DNA of 64,000 bases from Arenicella chitinivorans (GTDB lineage Bacteria; Pseudomonadota; Gammaproteobacteria; Arenicellales; Arenicellaceae): the NCBI RefSeq assembly GCF_014651515.1, contig NZ_BMXA01000003.1, forward strand, positions 62,001 through 126,000, given 5' to 3'. Made by a program: the position numbers and the translations under genes. The notes under the pieces are model-generated. The model was not told where the DNA came from. It saw nothing but the letters and a program-made list of their open reading frames with translations, and ran no database searches. Of this stretch, positions 52,379-62,242 are shown in pieces; positions within the stretch are counted from its first letter, which is position 1; every line of letters starts with the position of its first letter.

Positions 52379-54142
52379 ATGCGCCTATTGATTTCCCTTG
52401 CCAGCGTACTGTTGATGTCGGCGTGTACAACGTCGGTCACACAGGCGCCGGTGTCGCAACCATTGTCCCTATCCGAACGACCACGGGAAGGCATGGTGGT
52501 GACCGCCAATCCGCACGCCACACAAGCCGGTGCAGATGTGTTGAATGCTGGTGGTTCGGCAGTGGATGCGGCGATTGCTATTCAGGCTGTGTTGAGCTTG
52601 GTTGAGCCGCAGAGTTCGGGTTTAGGCGGCGGTGGCTTCATGGTCTACTACGACGCCAAAAGCAAGCAATTGACGGTGTACGACGGGCGTGAAACCGCGC
52701 CAGCGGGTGCCATTGATACTCAGTTTTTGACTGAGTCCGGCGAATCGATCGGGTTTTTGAATGCCAAGCACAGCGGATTATCGACCGGTGTGCCGGGTAT
52801 GGTGTCATTACTCACGTTGGCGCACGCAGATCATGGTGTCTTACCCTGGGGTAGTCAGTTTAACAACGCGATTGCGCTCGCAGAAAATGGCTTTGCTATC
52901 TCACCCAGGTTGCACAGTTTGATTGAACGGTTTGGAAAGTATTTGCCCAAGCAGGCGTCAGAAGGGCCAACCGACGCATACCATTACTTTTATGATAAAA
53001 ATGGTCAGCCGCGTGTGGTTGGCAGCATCCTTTTGAATCCGGATTACGCCCAGACCTTACGTCGATTAGCCCAAGATCCGGCCGATTTTTATCGTGGTGA
53101 GATCGCGCAACAGATTGTGGCTCAAACGAGCATGAGTCCACGGGCTGGCAGTTTGAGTATGACGGATATGGCTGCGTATAAGGCGGTGAAGCGCGATGTG
53201 GTTTGCGCAGGGTATCGTGGGTATAAACTTTGCGGTCCTCCGCCAGCATCGTCGTGGTTGGCGGTTGGTATGATCGCAGGCATTCTCGAGTCGGGCCCAG
53301 CATTTCGACCAGGCGGCCCAGAGTCCGCAGTGAACTGGCAATTGTTCGCCGATGCGCAGCGACTTGCCTACGCCGATCGTGACCAGTACGTTGCAGACAC
53401 CGAATATGTGTCGGTGCCGGTTCTGGGTATGCTGGATTCGGACTACTTAGCATCTCGTGCCGCGCAACTCAAAGCTGGGAAAGGCTTGCCGGTGGTTGAG
53501 CCTGGTGATCCATGGGTATATGAGTCGCGGGCGGCGAGCTATTATGGCAAAGACGCCACCGAAGATATGGCGGGCACCACGCACTTTGTGGTGGTCGATG
53601 GGGATGGTAACGTGGTGTCCATGACTGCTAGTGTGGAAAGTATTTTTGGATCTGCGCGCATGGCCGGCGGCATGTTTTTGAATAATCAACTCACTGATTT
53701 TTCCTTCCAGCCGCGTGATGAGCAAGGCCAGCCAATAGCCAATCGTGTGCAGCCAGGTAAGCGACCTCGTTCCTCGATGTCGCCGACCATTGTGTTAAAT
53801 CAAGCGGATGAGTTTGTTATGGCCACCGGCTCGCCAGGCGGTAATTCCATTATTGCATACACTGCCAAGACCTTGGTTGGTGTGTTGGGCTGGGGTTTGA
53901 CGCCGCAACAGGCGGTTGATCTTCCAAACATGGTCGCACGCGGTAACAAAGTACGTATTGAGCGAGAGCGTGCCAGCGCCGAGTTGGTGGATGGATTGCG
54001 TGCTATGGGGCTGACCGTTGCCGAAAGTGAAGGTGAGAACTCCGGACTGTCTGTGGTGTTAAAGGATCAGAACGGCGCCCTTCACGGCGGTGTGGACCCG
54101 CGCCGTGAAGGTGTGATCGAGCGTGTGGTATTTGATCAATAA
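52379..54142 (+). CDS. ggt: Gamma-glutamyltransferase, second lipoprotein form
   Basis: 587 residues from ATG 52379 (AAAGAGAGAG upstream); the 52-codon in-frame upstream extension overlaps the divergent kinase gene and lacks a signal. Lipobox MSAC. Motifs: GGSAVDAAIAIQAVLSLVEP, SSGLGGGGFMVYYD, the nucleophile Thr in AGTTHFVVVDGDGN near 395, and GSPGGNSIIAYTAK. The role is as for the first copy, outside the cytoplasm. Identity to the copy at 37730 is visibly low outside motifs, so different gamma-glutamyl substrates are likely. Confidence 0.92.
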   Translation: MRLLISLASVLLMSACTTSVTQAPVSQPLSLSERPREGMVVTANPHATQAGADVLNAGGSAVDAAIAIQAVLSLVEPQSSGLGGGGFMVYYDAKSKQLTVYDGRETAPAGAIDTQFLTESGESIGFLNAKHSGLSTGVPGMVSLLTLAHADHGVLPWGSQFNNAIALAENGFAISPRLHSLIERFGKYLPKQASEGPTDAYHYFYDKNGQPRVVGSILLNPDYAQTLRRLAQDPADFYRGEIAQQIVAQTSMSPRAGSLSMTDMAAYKAVKRDVVCAGYRGYKLCGPPPASSWLAVGMIAGILESGPAFRPGGPESAVNWQLFADAQRLAYADRDQYVADTEYVSVPVLGMLDSDYLASRAAQLKAGKGLPVVEPGDPWVYESRAASYYGKDATEDMAGTTHFVVVDGDGNVVSMTASVESIFGSARMAGGMFLNNQLTDFSFQPRDEQGQPIANRVQPGKRPRSSMSPTIVLNQADEFVMATGSPGGNSIIAYTAKTLVGVLGWGLTPQQAVDLPNMVARGNKVRIERERASAELVDGLRAMGLTVAESEGENSGLSVVLKDQNGALHGGVDPRREGVIERVVFDQ

Positions 54143-54148
54143 GTGAAC

Positions 54149-54448
54149 TTACTCTGCGTCGGCAGATTCTGGAAATTGCTTAGTGAACTTCTCTTCCAGA
54201 TCTTCGATGTCCGAGATCAATAGTGCCGGTATCGCAATGATGCCGGCGATGACACCGCAGGCCGCAATAAACAACACGGAATAAAACGGTCCCAGGCTTT
54301 TGGCAATAATGACCTTACCTGCCACCACGCCAGCGCCGATTGAAATCACAATCAGGTACACAGCGGCATAGCGACGAATAACCGAGTAAACGCCGAACAT
54401 AACAAGTAATGCACCAACGATGCTGCCGAGATAAATTAAAAAAGTCAT
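54149..54448 (-). CDS. Small membrane protein, unknown
   Basis: 99 residues from ATG 54448, chosen because GGAGG lies 7 bases upstream; an in-frame start at 54538 adds a non-membrane leader overlapping the LysR terminus. Three or four hydrophobic helices (FLIYLGSIVGALLVMFGVYS, YLIVISIGAGVVAGKVI, FIAACGVIAGIIAIPALLI) and an acidic C-terminal tail. No family recognised. It lies downstream of the LysR gene and is convergent with ggt. Confidence 0.6.
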   Translation of the reverse strand: MTFLIYLGSIVGALLVMFGVYSVIRRYAAVYLIVISIGAGVVAGKVIIAKSLGPFYSVLFIAACGVIAGIIAIPALLISDIEDLEEKFTKQFPESADAE

Positions 54449-54538
54449 TGAAGAGCCTCCATGCTGTCGAACAGCGGTTTGGTTGAGTCGATGTGTTCCC
54501 AAACGAGTGGCCAGTATACCGTGAGTCCAAGTTGACAA

Positions 54539-55426
54539 CTAGTTGACGATTCCGCGCTGGTGCAAAAATGAGAGCAGTCGTGTGCGGATTTCATTGTCCA
54601 CAGTGGTGTTTGGCCACAGGGCATAATAGGGAATTGGGGTCACTTGCCAGCCTGGTAACACCTCGATCAGAATACCCTGTTCTATTGCGTTGGTCACCAT
54701 CTGTGCTGGTGGCGTACATAGGCCCATACCCGCAACGCAATATTGCGTCATCGCGACCACACTATTGACGGTGAGCCGGCTTCGGCCGCGAATTGCTTGA
54801 GTCTCCCCCTCAGGACTGGTCAGAGTGCGTTCCAATGGCATCATGCCAAGTTGTACCCAGTCCCACTGTGCCAGATCGTGCGGCGATGTCGGCGCTGCTT
54901 GATTGTCAAAATATGCTTTGCTGCAAACCAGTGTGCGTGGTATCTGCCCAAGTCGGCGTGACTTCAGGCTGCTGTCTTCAAGTTGACCAGCGCGAATCGC
55001 CAGATCTACACCACGACCGATCAGGTCGGTTTGTTGATCTGAATACTCAAGGTTCAAGTATACGCTGGGATGCTGTACCAGAAAAGCCGATAAGGCCTCG
55101 TTCAATGCAGACTCCAACAATGCTGACGTGATCGAAATGGAGAGGCGGCCACGTAACTCATGCTGAGATTGGTTTATGGCGTTCAGACCTCGACTGGCTG
55201 CGTCGAGCATAATTACTGCGTGGCGATACAAGGATTCCCCCTCGGCGGTTAAGGAGAGTTTTCGAGTTGATCGGTACAGTAAGGTGGTCTGTAGCCTTTT
55301 TTCTAAGGCAGTAATGGTGTAACTCACCACAGAGGGCGATAGGTTCAGTTGCTTAGCTGCAGCACGAAAGGTGCCATGTTGAACCGTGGTGGCGAAGATT
55401 GCCATGGCACGTAAATCGTCTATCAT
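54539..55426 (-). CDS. LysR-family transcriptional regulator
   Basis: 295 residues. N-terminal winged helix (GTFRAAAKQLNLSPSVVSYT, LEKRLQTTLLYRSTRKLSLT), then the effector domain (VDLAIRAGQLEDSSLKSRRL, VAGMGLCTPPAQMV). The layout resembles the CrgA/DsdC-like group with RSTRKLSLTAEG. It is divergent from a LysE-family exporter gene, the same partnership seen for ArgP/ArgO and LysG/LysE, so control of that exporter in response to an amino acid is likely. Confidence 0.92.
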   Translation of the reverse strand: MIDDLRAMAIFATTVQHGTFRAAAKQLNLSPSVVSYTITALEKRLQTTLLYRSTRKLSLTAEGESLYRHAVIMLDAASRGLNAINQSQHELRGRLSISITSALLESALNEALSAFLVQHPSVYLNLEYSDQQTDLIGRGVDLAIRAGQLEDSSLKSRRLGQIPRTLVCSKAYFDNQAAPTSPHDLAQWDWVQLGMMPLERTLTSPEGETQAIRGRSRLTVNSVVAMTQYCVAGMGLCTPPAQMVTNAIEQGILIEVLPGWQVTPIPYYALWPNTTVDNEIRTRLLSFLHQRGIVN

Positions 55427-55527
55427 TAGTCAAATAATTGGAACAGTAAAACCAAATTGTACTGAATAGTATTGCTAATAGCGGCACCATATACTGAGAA
55501 AACCTGAATTGTTCGTGGTGCTTGTCC

Positions 55528-56136
55528 ATGTTTGCCAGTATTTTGTCAATGTCGTTGTTCGCCTTGCTGATGTCGGTGTCACCGGGTCCAGTGAATTTGA
55601 TCGCATTGAGTACCGGCACACGAACTGGGCTACTCTCCGCAGTACCGTTCGTCTTGGGTGCGACGCTGGGGTTTACCTTGCTCTTGATCGTGGTTGGGCT
55701 TGGGTTGTATGGCTTAACCGGTGACTCGCCCGTTGTGCGGTTCATCTTATCCCTAGTCGGCGCTTCGTATTTGGTGTACTTAGGGCGTCTGATTTATGCT
55801 GCTGAGCCCGCAGCGAGTAAGCATCAGGTGGTGTCGAAAGGCTTTGTAAGCGGGGCGTTGTTGCAGTGGCTGAATCCAAAAGCATGGAGTGCGAGTGCCA
55901 GTGGTGTCGTTATGTTTGAATTAGCGGGGTCAGCATCCAAGTTGGCACTGTTTGTCGCCTTGTATGCCCCGATCTGCTTGCTGGGTATTGGTGTTTGGGC
56001 ATGGCTGGGGGCGCGACTGCGACAGCGACAACTGCCTGAATCGGCGATGCTTCGGTTAAACCAAGCGCTTGGTTTATGTTTAATGGTTCTGGCCTTACTC
56101 TTGGTGATAAATCAATTACTGGAACTGTTGGGCTAA
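55528..56136 (+). CDS. LysE-family exporter
   Basis: 202 residues from ATG 55528; an in-frame TTG at 55522 is the alternative. The LysE/RhtB motif appears as LMSVSPGPVNLIALSTGTRTG near the N-terminus, then about six transmembrane helices, with QWLNPKAWSASASGVVMF in the middle. Export of an amino acid or analogue across the inner membrane. It is divergent from the LysR gene. The final four bases overlap the convergent hydrolase gene. Confidence 0.88.
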   Translation: MFASILSMSLFALLMSVSPGPVNLIALSTGTRTGLLSAVPFVLGATLGFTLLLIVVGLGLYGLTGDSPVVRFILSLVGASYLVYLGRLIYAAEPAASKHQVVSKGFVSGALLQWLNPKAWSASASGVVMFELAGSASKLALFVALYAPICLLGIGVWAWLGARLRQRQLPESAMLRLNQALGLCLMVLALLLVINQLLELLG

Positions 56137-57188
56137 TCTGATTCAGATGCTGTGACTGTTTGATTTAAGCTACTCCACTCGGCGACCAAGTTAGCGATGT
56201 CTCGAAACAATAAAACACTGTCTCTGGATGCGCCAGGGAGCTTCGATTCCCGCGCTAGGATGCCTAGATAGTTATATTCCGTATCCCAAAATGGGTAAGC
56301 GCCCCATGCGCCGGGACTGGAGTAGCGATACGGAGCCAGACAATTGAATGTCTGTGCCACGCATTCAAGCCACACACCGTACCCGTAGTGCCAGTCTTCT
56401 TGATACGACGAGCGGCTCGGGGAATTGACGATCTCTGCATTCGTCAGTCGATCAGTGAGTAGTAGCGACGTACTATTCTGATTAAGTACCTGGCCACCTG
56501 AAAGCGCCTTCAAGAACGCGAGATATTCTTCAGCCGTCCAAATCATGCCGCCGGCCAGGCGCGGGTTGGCGGTAGATGGTTTCGCATAACGTGAAGTTTG
56601 AAACAGCTGGGTTTCGGATTTAAAACGATTAAAAACAGCGTGCCAGTCCTCGACACCTAATGCCGTAATCAACATGGCGCCAGCCACTTGCATGTGCGCA
56701 GAACCGTAGTAGAACTGGGTGCCGGGTTCCCGCGGGCTGGGGTTTAGCCCAGGTATTTGTTCAACACACTCAGCGAATTGGGTGAATGGGTTGTTGATGC
56801 AGTCTGGCGCATTATTCAAGCCGGAAGTAAAGCTGAGTAGCTGACTCAGCGTAATCTCAGCAAGGTTTCCGTTGCTCGGCCAGTAGGGCAGGTAGGTTTG
56901 TGGTGTGTCTTGTAGATTGATCAGCTTGCGTTCTGCGTACCATAGCACCACGGTCGCGGTAACCAGTTTGGACGTCGATGCGGATTCTGTTTCAGTGTCT
57001 GGGCGATACTCGCCCACGCTGTGTACAAGACGGTGACCACTGGGCGCTTCCAACATGATCGTGAAGGGGGCGAGGTCACTGGCCTGGTTAAGTCGCATAC
57101 GAATCTGTTGCTCTAACTCGTCACTGCTGGTGCCGCCGGACGGGTCGGTTAGCAGTAACATGAGAGTTGGTATCAGTGATTTCAGCAT
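56133..57188 (-). CDS. Beta-lactamase-fold serine hydrolase (class C/esterase-type)
   Basis: 351 residues. The catalytic SxxK is Ser71-x-x-Lys74 (ASTSKLVTA) and the second motif is YYGSAHM (Tyr-Gly-Ser). A class C-like architecture follows, with LSQLLSFTSGLNN. These enzymes are usually esterases, D-aminopeptidases or PBP-like proteins rather than true beta-lactamases. The N-terminus is hydrophobic (LIPTLMLLLTD), so export is probable though the signal is short. The 3' end overlaps the LysE gene by 4 bp. Confidence 0.83.
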   Translation of the reverse strand: MLKSLIPTLMLLLTDPSGGTSSDELEQQIRMRLNQASDLAPFTIMLEAPSGHRLVHSVGEYRPDTETESASTSKLVTATVVLWYAERKLINLQDTPQTYLPYWPSNGNLAEITLSQLLSFTSGLNNAPDCINNPFTQFAECVEQIPGLNPSPREPGTQFYYGSAHMQVAGAMLITALGVEDWHAVFNRFKSETQLFQTSRYAKPSTANPRLAGGMIWTAEEYLAFLKALSGGQVLNQNSTSLLLTDRLTNAEIVNSPSRSSYQEDWHYGYGVWLECVAQTFNCLAPYRYSSPGAWGAYPFWDTEYNYLGILARESKLPGASRDSVLLFRDIANLVAEWSSLNQTVTASESD

Positions 57189-57269
57189 GGTCTGTCACCG
57201 CGGCAGCGTCGTGTATTTCTCATGATACGCAGAACCATCCTTGCATCCTGCGCAAAAAGCCGAGGCAAA

Positions 57270-57301
57270 AAAAAGCGCAGCCTTGATTCGCTGCGCTTTT
57301 T
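57270..57301 (-). terminator. Rho-independent terminator of ahpCF
   Basis: AAAAAGCGCAGC (57270-57281) and GCTGCGCTTTTT (57290-57301) form a perfect 12-bp stem with an 8-nt loop; on the minus strand a T-run follows. It is 33 bp after the ahpF stop. Confidence 0.9.
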
Positions 57302-57333
57302 AGTTTCCCTATTCGGACAAAGTAGAGACCGTT

Positions 57334-58908
57334 TTATGCGGCAATGTCTTCCGCCGTTTCGTAGGTCATGAGGTATTCAAAGGCGGCCAACGATGCTTTT
57401 GAACCTTCGCCCATGGCGATCACGATTTGTTTGTACGGTACTGTCGTCACATCACCGCAGGCAAAGATGCCGGGCTCGGAGGTATTGCACTTCTCGTCAA
57501 TAATCACTTCGCCGTACTGCGTCATGTCGACCAAATTTTTTGCAAACTGACTGTTTGGTACTAAGCCGATTTGCACGAACACACCAGCGAGGTCCAAGGA
57601 ATTAACTTCTTCAGTCGCGCGATCTATGTATTCAATCGAGCTAACCTTGCCGTCGGTTGCATTGATTTGTTTGGTCGCAACGTTCTTAATAATGGTGATG
57701 TTGTCACGTTTTTCTGCTTGTTCAATCAGTACCTGATCCGCTTTAAGTTGCGGTAAAAATTCAAAAACAGTGACTGATTTGACAATCCCAGCCAGGTCGA
57801 TGGCCGCCTCAATGCCGGAGTTGCCACCGCCAATGACTGCGACGTCTTTGCCTTTGAAGAACGGGCCATCACAGTGTGGGCAATAAGCAACGCCGTTACC
57901 GATGTTCTCTTTCTCTCCGGGTACACCGAGTTCTCTCCAGCGTGCGCCAGTTGCCAAAATCACGGATTTACTGGTGATCGCTTCGCCTGAAGACAGTCGA
58001 ATTGTCTTAACGTGGCCTTTGTCGATGGATTTAACTCGCACGTGTTCCTTGATGGTGATTTCGTAGTCATCAAGATGTGCCTGCATATTACCAGCGAGCT
58101 CTGGTCCGGTTGTTTTGGGTACTGAGATTAGGTTCTCAATTCCCATCGTGTCTTTGACCTGACCACCCAATCGTTCAGCAACCAGTGTTACAGCCAAGCC
58201 TTTACGGGCGCTGTAAATTGCGGCTGCGACACCAGCTGGGCCACCACCGATCACGGTCACGTCTTGCAGCGGCAGTTGTGGCTCGTCACTGGCTTGTGTC
58301 ATGGCCGGAAACTTTTCGATCAGTTTGTTGACCAGGTCAGCAACCTCAACTTTGCCGTTCGCAAACAATTCACCGTCAAGGTACACCGAGGGTACGCCTT
58401 GGATATCACGTTCGTCGATCAAGTTCTGGAATAATCCACCGTCGATCATCTCTGTCGTGATGTTCGGATTCAGTAGAGCAAATTGGTTGAGTGCCTGTAC
58501 GACATCGGGGCAGTTGTGACAGCTCAAGCTGATAAAAACTTCAAAATGCACTTTCTCATCCAAACGCCCAATCATGGATTGCAGATTGGCGTCTAGTTTC
58601 ATTGCGGTGCCTGAAGCCCACAAGATGGCCAAGATTAGCGAGTTAAATTCGTGGCCGCTGGGAATGCCTGAGAACTGGACGCCGGTATTAACATCAGTCT
58701 CGAGTGCAAAAGTGATTGGACTGCGCAGGCCAGCATCGCGCTCGTCCAGTGCCAGATTGTCGGAAACATTGGCAATCTGACTCAGAAAATCAACCAGTTC
58801 AGCACGTTTTGAGTGCTCACCAGTTTGCAACACGAACGTGACCTTATTCTGCATATTCGCGGTGTAGGTTTTCAGAGCATTTAAAATATCGTCGTTTAAC
58901 ATGGTCAA
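57334..58908 (-). CDS. ahpF: Alkyl hydroperoxide reductase subunit F
   Basis: 524 residues, standard length. An N-terminal double thioredoxin-like domain with the LSCHNCPD dithiol (~128-134) is followed by a thioredoxin-reductase module. That module has FAD motif [16 protein letters not shown], redox-active [12 protein letters not shown] motif [15 protein letters not shown] and C-terminal [10 protein letters not shown]. It passes electrons from NADH to AhpC. The gene starts 65 bp after ahpC in the same direction, so the two are an operon, facing the terminator at 57270. Confidence 0.97.
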   Translation of the reverse strand: MTMLNDDILNALKTYTANMQNKVTFVLQTGEHSKRAELVDFLSQIANVSDNLALDERDAGLRSPITFALETDVNTGVQFSGIPSGHEFNSLILAILWASGTAMKLDANLQSMIGRLDEKVHFEVFISLSCHNCPDVVQALNQFALLNPNITTEMIDGGLFQNLIDERDIQGVPSVYLDGELFANGKVEVADLVNKLIEKFPAMTQASDEPQLPLQDVTVIGGGPAGVAAAIYSARKGLAVTLVAERLGGQVKDTMGIENLISVPKTTGPELAGNMQAHLDDYEITIKEHVRVKSIDKGHVKTIRLSSGEAITSKSVILATGARWRELGVPGEKENIGNGVAYCPHCDGPFFKGKDVAVIGGGNSGIEAAIDLAGIVKSVTVFEFLPQLKADQVLIEQAEKRDNITIIKNVATKQINATDGKVSSIEYIDRATEEVNSLDLAGVFVQIGLVPNSQFAKNLVDMTQYGEVIIDEKCNTSEPGIFACGDVTTVPYKQIVIAMGEGSKASLAAFEYLMTYETAEDIAA

Positions 58909-58973
58909 TTCCTCGTAATTCGGTCATGTCTGGCCGGGCGCCTCGCCCGGCCAGCAAATTCGGCTGTTGCCGT

Positions 58974-59537
58974 TTAGATTTTGCCTACTAAATCTAATGA
59001 TGGCGCCAGAGTGGCTTCACCTTCTTTCCATTTAGCAGGGCATACTTCGCCTGGATTGTTGCGGACGTATTGGGCCGCTTTTACTTTGCGCAACAGGTCA
59101 TCTGCGTCACGGCCAATGCCTTCAGCAGTGATTTCCATTGCTTGGATGATGCCGTCTGGGTCAACGATGAAAGTTGCACGGTCAGCCAGACCAACGCCAG
59201 GACGCATTACTTCGAAGTTGTTGGTAATTACGCCGTTCGGGTCACCCAGCATGGTGTATTCGATTTTGCCGATCGTGTCAGACGCGTCGTGCCATGCTTT
59301 GTGTACGAAGTGCGTGTCAGTTGATACTGAATATACTTCGACATCACGGCTTTTCAATTCAGCGTATTTGTCTTGCACGTCACCCAGTTCAGTCGGGCAA
59401 ACGAATGTGAAGTCGGCAGGGTAGAAGAAGAATACGGCCCATTTGCCTTCCACGTCTTTCTCGGTTACTTCGACAAACTCACCGTTTTTGAACGCTTGAG
59501 TAGTAAACGGTTTGATTTTGGTATTGATTAACGCCAT
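58974..59537 (-). CDS. ahpC: Alkyl hydroperoxide reductase subunit C (peroxiredoxin)
   Basis: 187 residues, typical 2-Cys peroxiredoxin. The peroxidatic Cys47 is in [11 protein letters not shown] and the resolving Cys166 in GEVCPAKW. It reduces peroxides and organic hydroperoxides in the cytoplasm, recycled by AhpF encoded next to it. It is divergent from oxyR, which commonly activates this operon under peroxide stress. Confidence 0.98.
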   Translation of the reverse strand: MALINTKIKPFTTQAFKNGEFVEVTEKDVEGKWAVFFFYPADFTFVCPTELGDVQDKYAELKSRDVEVYSVSTDTHFVHKAWHDASDTIGKIEYTMLGDPNGVITNNFEVMRPGVGLADRATFIVDPDGIIQAMEITAEGIGRDADDLLRKVKAAQYVRNNPGEVCPAKWKEGEATLAPSLDLVGKI

Positions 59538-59843
59538 TTTGATTTCTCCAAATACTGCAGTTTTAAGTTAACAATTAAATTTAATTTTTCGGATCGAATG
59601 GGGTCTGAAGCGTTTGACTCAGACGGCTTTACAGATCAGCCGGTGTGTCAGTTGCACGACCTCGAAACCGAATGGATGAGTGAATAATACGAGAAGATAA
59701 ACAATTTACAAAATTGATTGATTTGATCATCATGTTCAATATTATAGATTACTGAAGTCCTTAAACAAGACGTAAACTGGTTGTCAGTGTCACATATTGG
59801 CATCACAGTCAGATAAATACGTTCAGCAACAGGTACCTTTAAT
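59538..59843. promoter_or_regulatory. oxyR-ahpC divergent promoter region
   Basis: 306 bp without a gene. A perfect 14-bp palindrome AATTAAATTTAATT lies at 59573-59586, 36 bp before the ahpC start; it may be an AT-rich promoter element rather than an OxyR site. I could not pick out a clear four-ATAG OxyR site by eye, though several TATAG/ATAG fragments are near 59745. Confidence 0.4.
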
Positions 59844-60746
59844 ATGGTCTCATTGAAGCAAATCAAATACGCCCTAGCGATCCAGAAGCATTTGCACTTT
59901 CGCAATGCCGCGGAGGAATGTGCAGTATCACAATCTGCCCTGAGTACGGCCTTGTCGGAAATGGAACGCGTTTTGGGTTTTGTAATTTTTGAGCGCGACA
60001 ACAAGAAAGTGTTGGTGACACCTATTGGTGAACAATTCTTATCTAAGGCTAAAGCGATCCAATTACAAGTTGATGACCTCATGTCGTTGACCCAGTCGCG
60101 CGGGGCAGTATTAAGTCATCCAATGACGGTCGGGATAATCCCGACCATCTGTCCTTACATCCTGCCTAAGGTATTGCCTGCGTTGAGCACGCAGTACCCG
60201 GATTTTCAATTCAACGTGGTGGAAGAGCAGTCTGCTCAGCTGATTGATATGCTGCGTGATGGCGAGCTTGATGCGGCTATTCTGGCGTTGCCGTACAAAA
60301 TCGACGGTTTACTGACCTTCGAGTTCTGGAAAGAAGACCTGTTTTGGATAAGTCATAGAGAGATGATCAGTCACAAGAGTGACGTGGTCACCGCCAAAGA
60401 GCTTGAGAGCAAGGGTTTGATGTTACTGAAAGATGGTCATTGTTTGAAAGACCAAGCCCTAAGCGCGTGTCGCATTGGCAGTGATAAAGCGCAAAGCCTC
60501 AGTGCTACCAGCTTGAGTACCTTGATTCAGCTGGTGATTGGCAAGGTCGGCACTACCTTAATACCCGAAATGGCCCTGGAGCAGTTGGTGGCGACGAATC
60601 CGGATCTGGTGGCCAAACGTTTGGCCGAGCCGGGCCCGCATCGGCGTATCGCTTTTGTGGTTCGACCTAACTACCCGAACTTGCACAACGTTGAAGCGCT
60701 TATGGATCTATTCAAAAAGCAACTCGCCAAAGCAGCCGAACACTAA
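59844..60746 (+). CDS. oxyR: Peroxide-sensing regulator OxyR
   Basis: 300 residues, LysR family. Helix-turn-helix RNAAEECAVSQSALSTALSE (~20-40). The OxyR redox pair is exact: Cys200 in DGHCLKDQ and Cys209 with eight residues between, as in E. coli OxyR Cys199/Cys208. Oxidation to a disulfide switches it to activate peroxide-defence genes. It is divergent from ahpC-ahpF. Its end overlaps the convergent amidohydrolase by 4 bp. Confidence 0.96.
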   Translation: MVSLKQIKYALAIQKHLHFRNAAEECAVSQSALSTALSEMERVLGFVIFERDNKKVLVTPIGEQFLSKAKAIQLQVDDLMSLTQSRGAVLSHPMTVGIIPTICPYILPKVLPALSTQYPDFQFNVVEEQSAQLIDMLRDGELDAAILALPYKIDGLLTFEFWKEDLFWISHREMISHKSDVVTAKELESKGLMLLKDGHCLKDQALSACRIGSDKAQSLSATSLSTLIQLVIGKVGTTLIPEMALEQLVATNPDLVAKRLAEPGPHRRIAFVVRPNYPNLHNVEALMDLFKKQLAKAAEH

Positions 60747-62170
60747 GGTGTCGGATTGGTAACGGCTTGACGCTTGATGCGTCGTCCACCGATGATGACT
60801 TCACGAATCTCGGCCAGTTGACGGATGTCTTGAGTTGGATCACCGTCGACTAACAGCAGGTCTGCTTGTGCTCCGACGCGCATAACGCCGAACTTTGGTG
60901 ACATGCTTTGAGTGAGATATTGTGCCGGGTCTGAGGTGGCGGATCGAATCACTTCGGCAGGCGACATGCCTGCGCTAACCAAGGTGTTCAATTCTCGATG
61001 CAGACTGGCACCCGGAAACACGCCCGATTGCGCGTCGCTGCCAGCGAAGAGGAGCATACCCGCTTGATGCAGGCGTGCAACATTGTCACGCCTGACATCG
61101 ATGGTCGACGCCATCAATTCGCCCCAACTACGAAACGGACCAGGATCGAAATCAGCCGGCAATGGATAAAACGATGTCAGCACCGACTGGGGCACGGTTT
61201 CGCGTTCCAACTTGGTTGGCGTGATGGGACCTAAGGTGGTGCGCCCATAGCGATCAAATACTTCACTGGTTGGGATCATGGGAATGTTGTACGCCACCAG
61301 TTTACTGATTAGCTCGTCTGGGATGCGTTCTTTGTACACACCGTGTATCCACATGGCGACACCAGCGTCCGCGGCTGCGATGGCATCGCTGGTGGTGCCG
61401 ATGTGCGCGACGGCACGCAAACCACGCTGCGTCGCTTGTTTGACAATCGCCGAGGACAGCTCGGTGTTTAAGCTGGCGGCATCCAGTGGAATTTGATCAA
61501 TGACAATTTTGATCGCGTCGGCACCGGCACCGGCGCGGTCGTTAACGACCGCTTGCGCTTGGTTTTCATTGGCCACCGGCGACCCAATGCGAGGCTCCAG
61601 ATACCAACGAATCCACCACGGGGCCAGCTCCTGAATTCGCGTACGTGGATGGCCATGAGGATGGGTGACGATGCGGCCGGCAGTGTAGATTCGTGGTCCA
61701 AGCAAGCTGCCATCGGCGGTGGCTGCGCGTCGTTCGTAAGCGTCGTCGGAAGAATCACCTGGATCAAATACTGTGGTCACACCAGCATAGAGATAGGCGC
61801 GAAGATTCGCCTCTGGGTCGGGAAACGCGAACTCCCAAGGCGGGCCGGTCGGGATATTGATATGCGCATGCATGTCGATTAGGCCTGGCAGCAAGGTTTG
61901 CCCCTGCGCTTCAATGATGCTGGCATCGATAGGTGCGGTGAGGCTGTCTGTCGTTTCGATTTGGTGAATTTTACCGTCTTTGATTAAGACGTCCTGAGCG
62001 GGTATCAATTGCAATTGGCTGGGGTAGAACACGGATACATTGCGTATCAGGATCGGTGTGTCGGCAGATGATTGAACCTGAAGTGCAACTCCGGGTGTGT
62101 TGTTGCCACACGCGGTTAGGCAAAGAGTGATGCAGAGCACCATGGCTGATCGAAACATAAGCAAATCCAT
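60743..62170 (-). CDS. Amidohydrolase-family lipoprotein
   Basis: 475 residues. Signal peptide with lipobox LTAC; a Met at residue 5 (62158) is an alternative start. A metal-dependent hydrolase core follows: GLIDMHAHINIP (first His pair), a Lys/Asp region KIVIDQIP, RAVAHIG and the terminal Asp in LFAGSDAQSG. The family acts on imidazolonepropionate-like, dipeptide or cyclic imide bonds. Surface or periplasmic by its lipobox; the substrate is unknown. It lies between oxyR and the Lrp-type regulator. Confidence 0.88.
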   Translation of the reverse strand: MDLLMFRSAMVLCITLCLTACGNNTPGVALQVQSSADTPILIRNVSVFYPSQLQLIPAQDVLIKDGKIHQIETTDSLTAPIDASIIEAQGQTLLPGLIDMHAHINIPTGPPWEFAFPDPEANLRAYLYAGVTTVFDPGDSSDDAYERRAATADGSLLGPRIYTAGRIVTHPHGHPRTRIQELAPWWIRWYLEPRIGSPVANENQAQAVVNDRAGAGADAIKIVIDQIPLDAASLNTELSSAIVKQATQRGLRAVAHIGTTSDAIAAADAGVAMWIHGVYKERIPDELISKLVAYNIPMIPTSEVFDRYGRTTLGPITPTKLERETVPQSVLTSFYPLPADFDPGPFRSWGELMASTIDVRRDNVARLHQAGMLLFAGSDAQSGVFPGASLHRELNTLVSAGMSPAEVIRSATSDPAQYLTQSMSPKFGVMRVGAQADLLLVDGDPTQDIRQLAEIREVIIGGRRIKRQAVTNPTP

Positions 62171-62242
62171 AAGCGACGTTCTAGTAACAGCGATGATGTC
62201 ACAAAATTTGTGTGAGATAAAAGTGCGCCTAACGCAGAGTGT

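Noticed and set aside
59648-60082. 144-codon minus-strand frame across the oxyR start
   Set aside because: Overlaps the oxyR gene and the divergent promoter; no family features.
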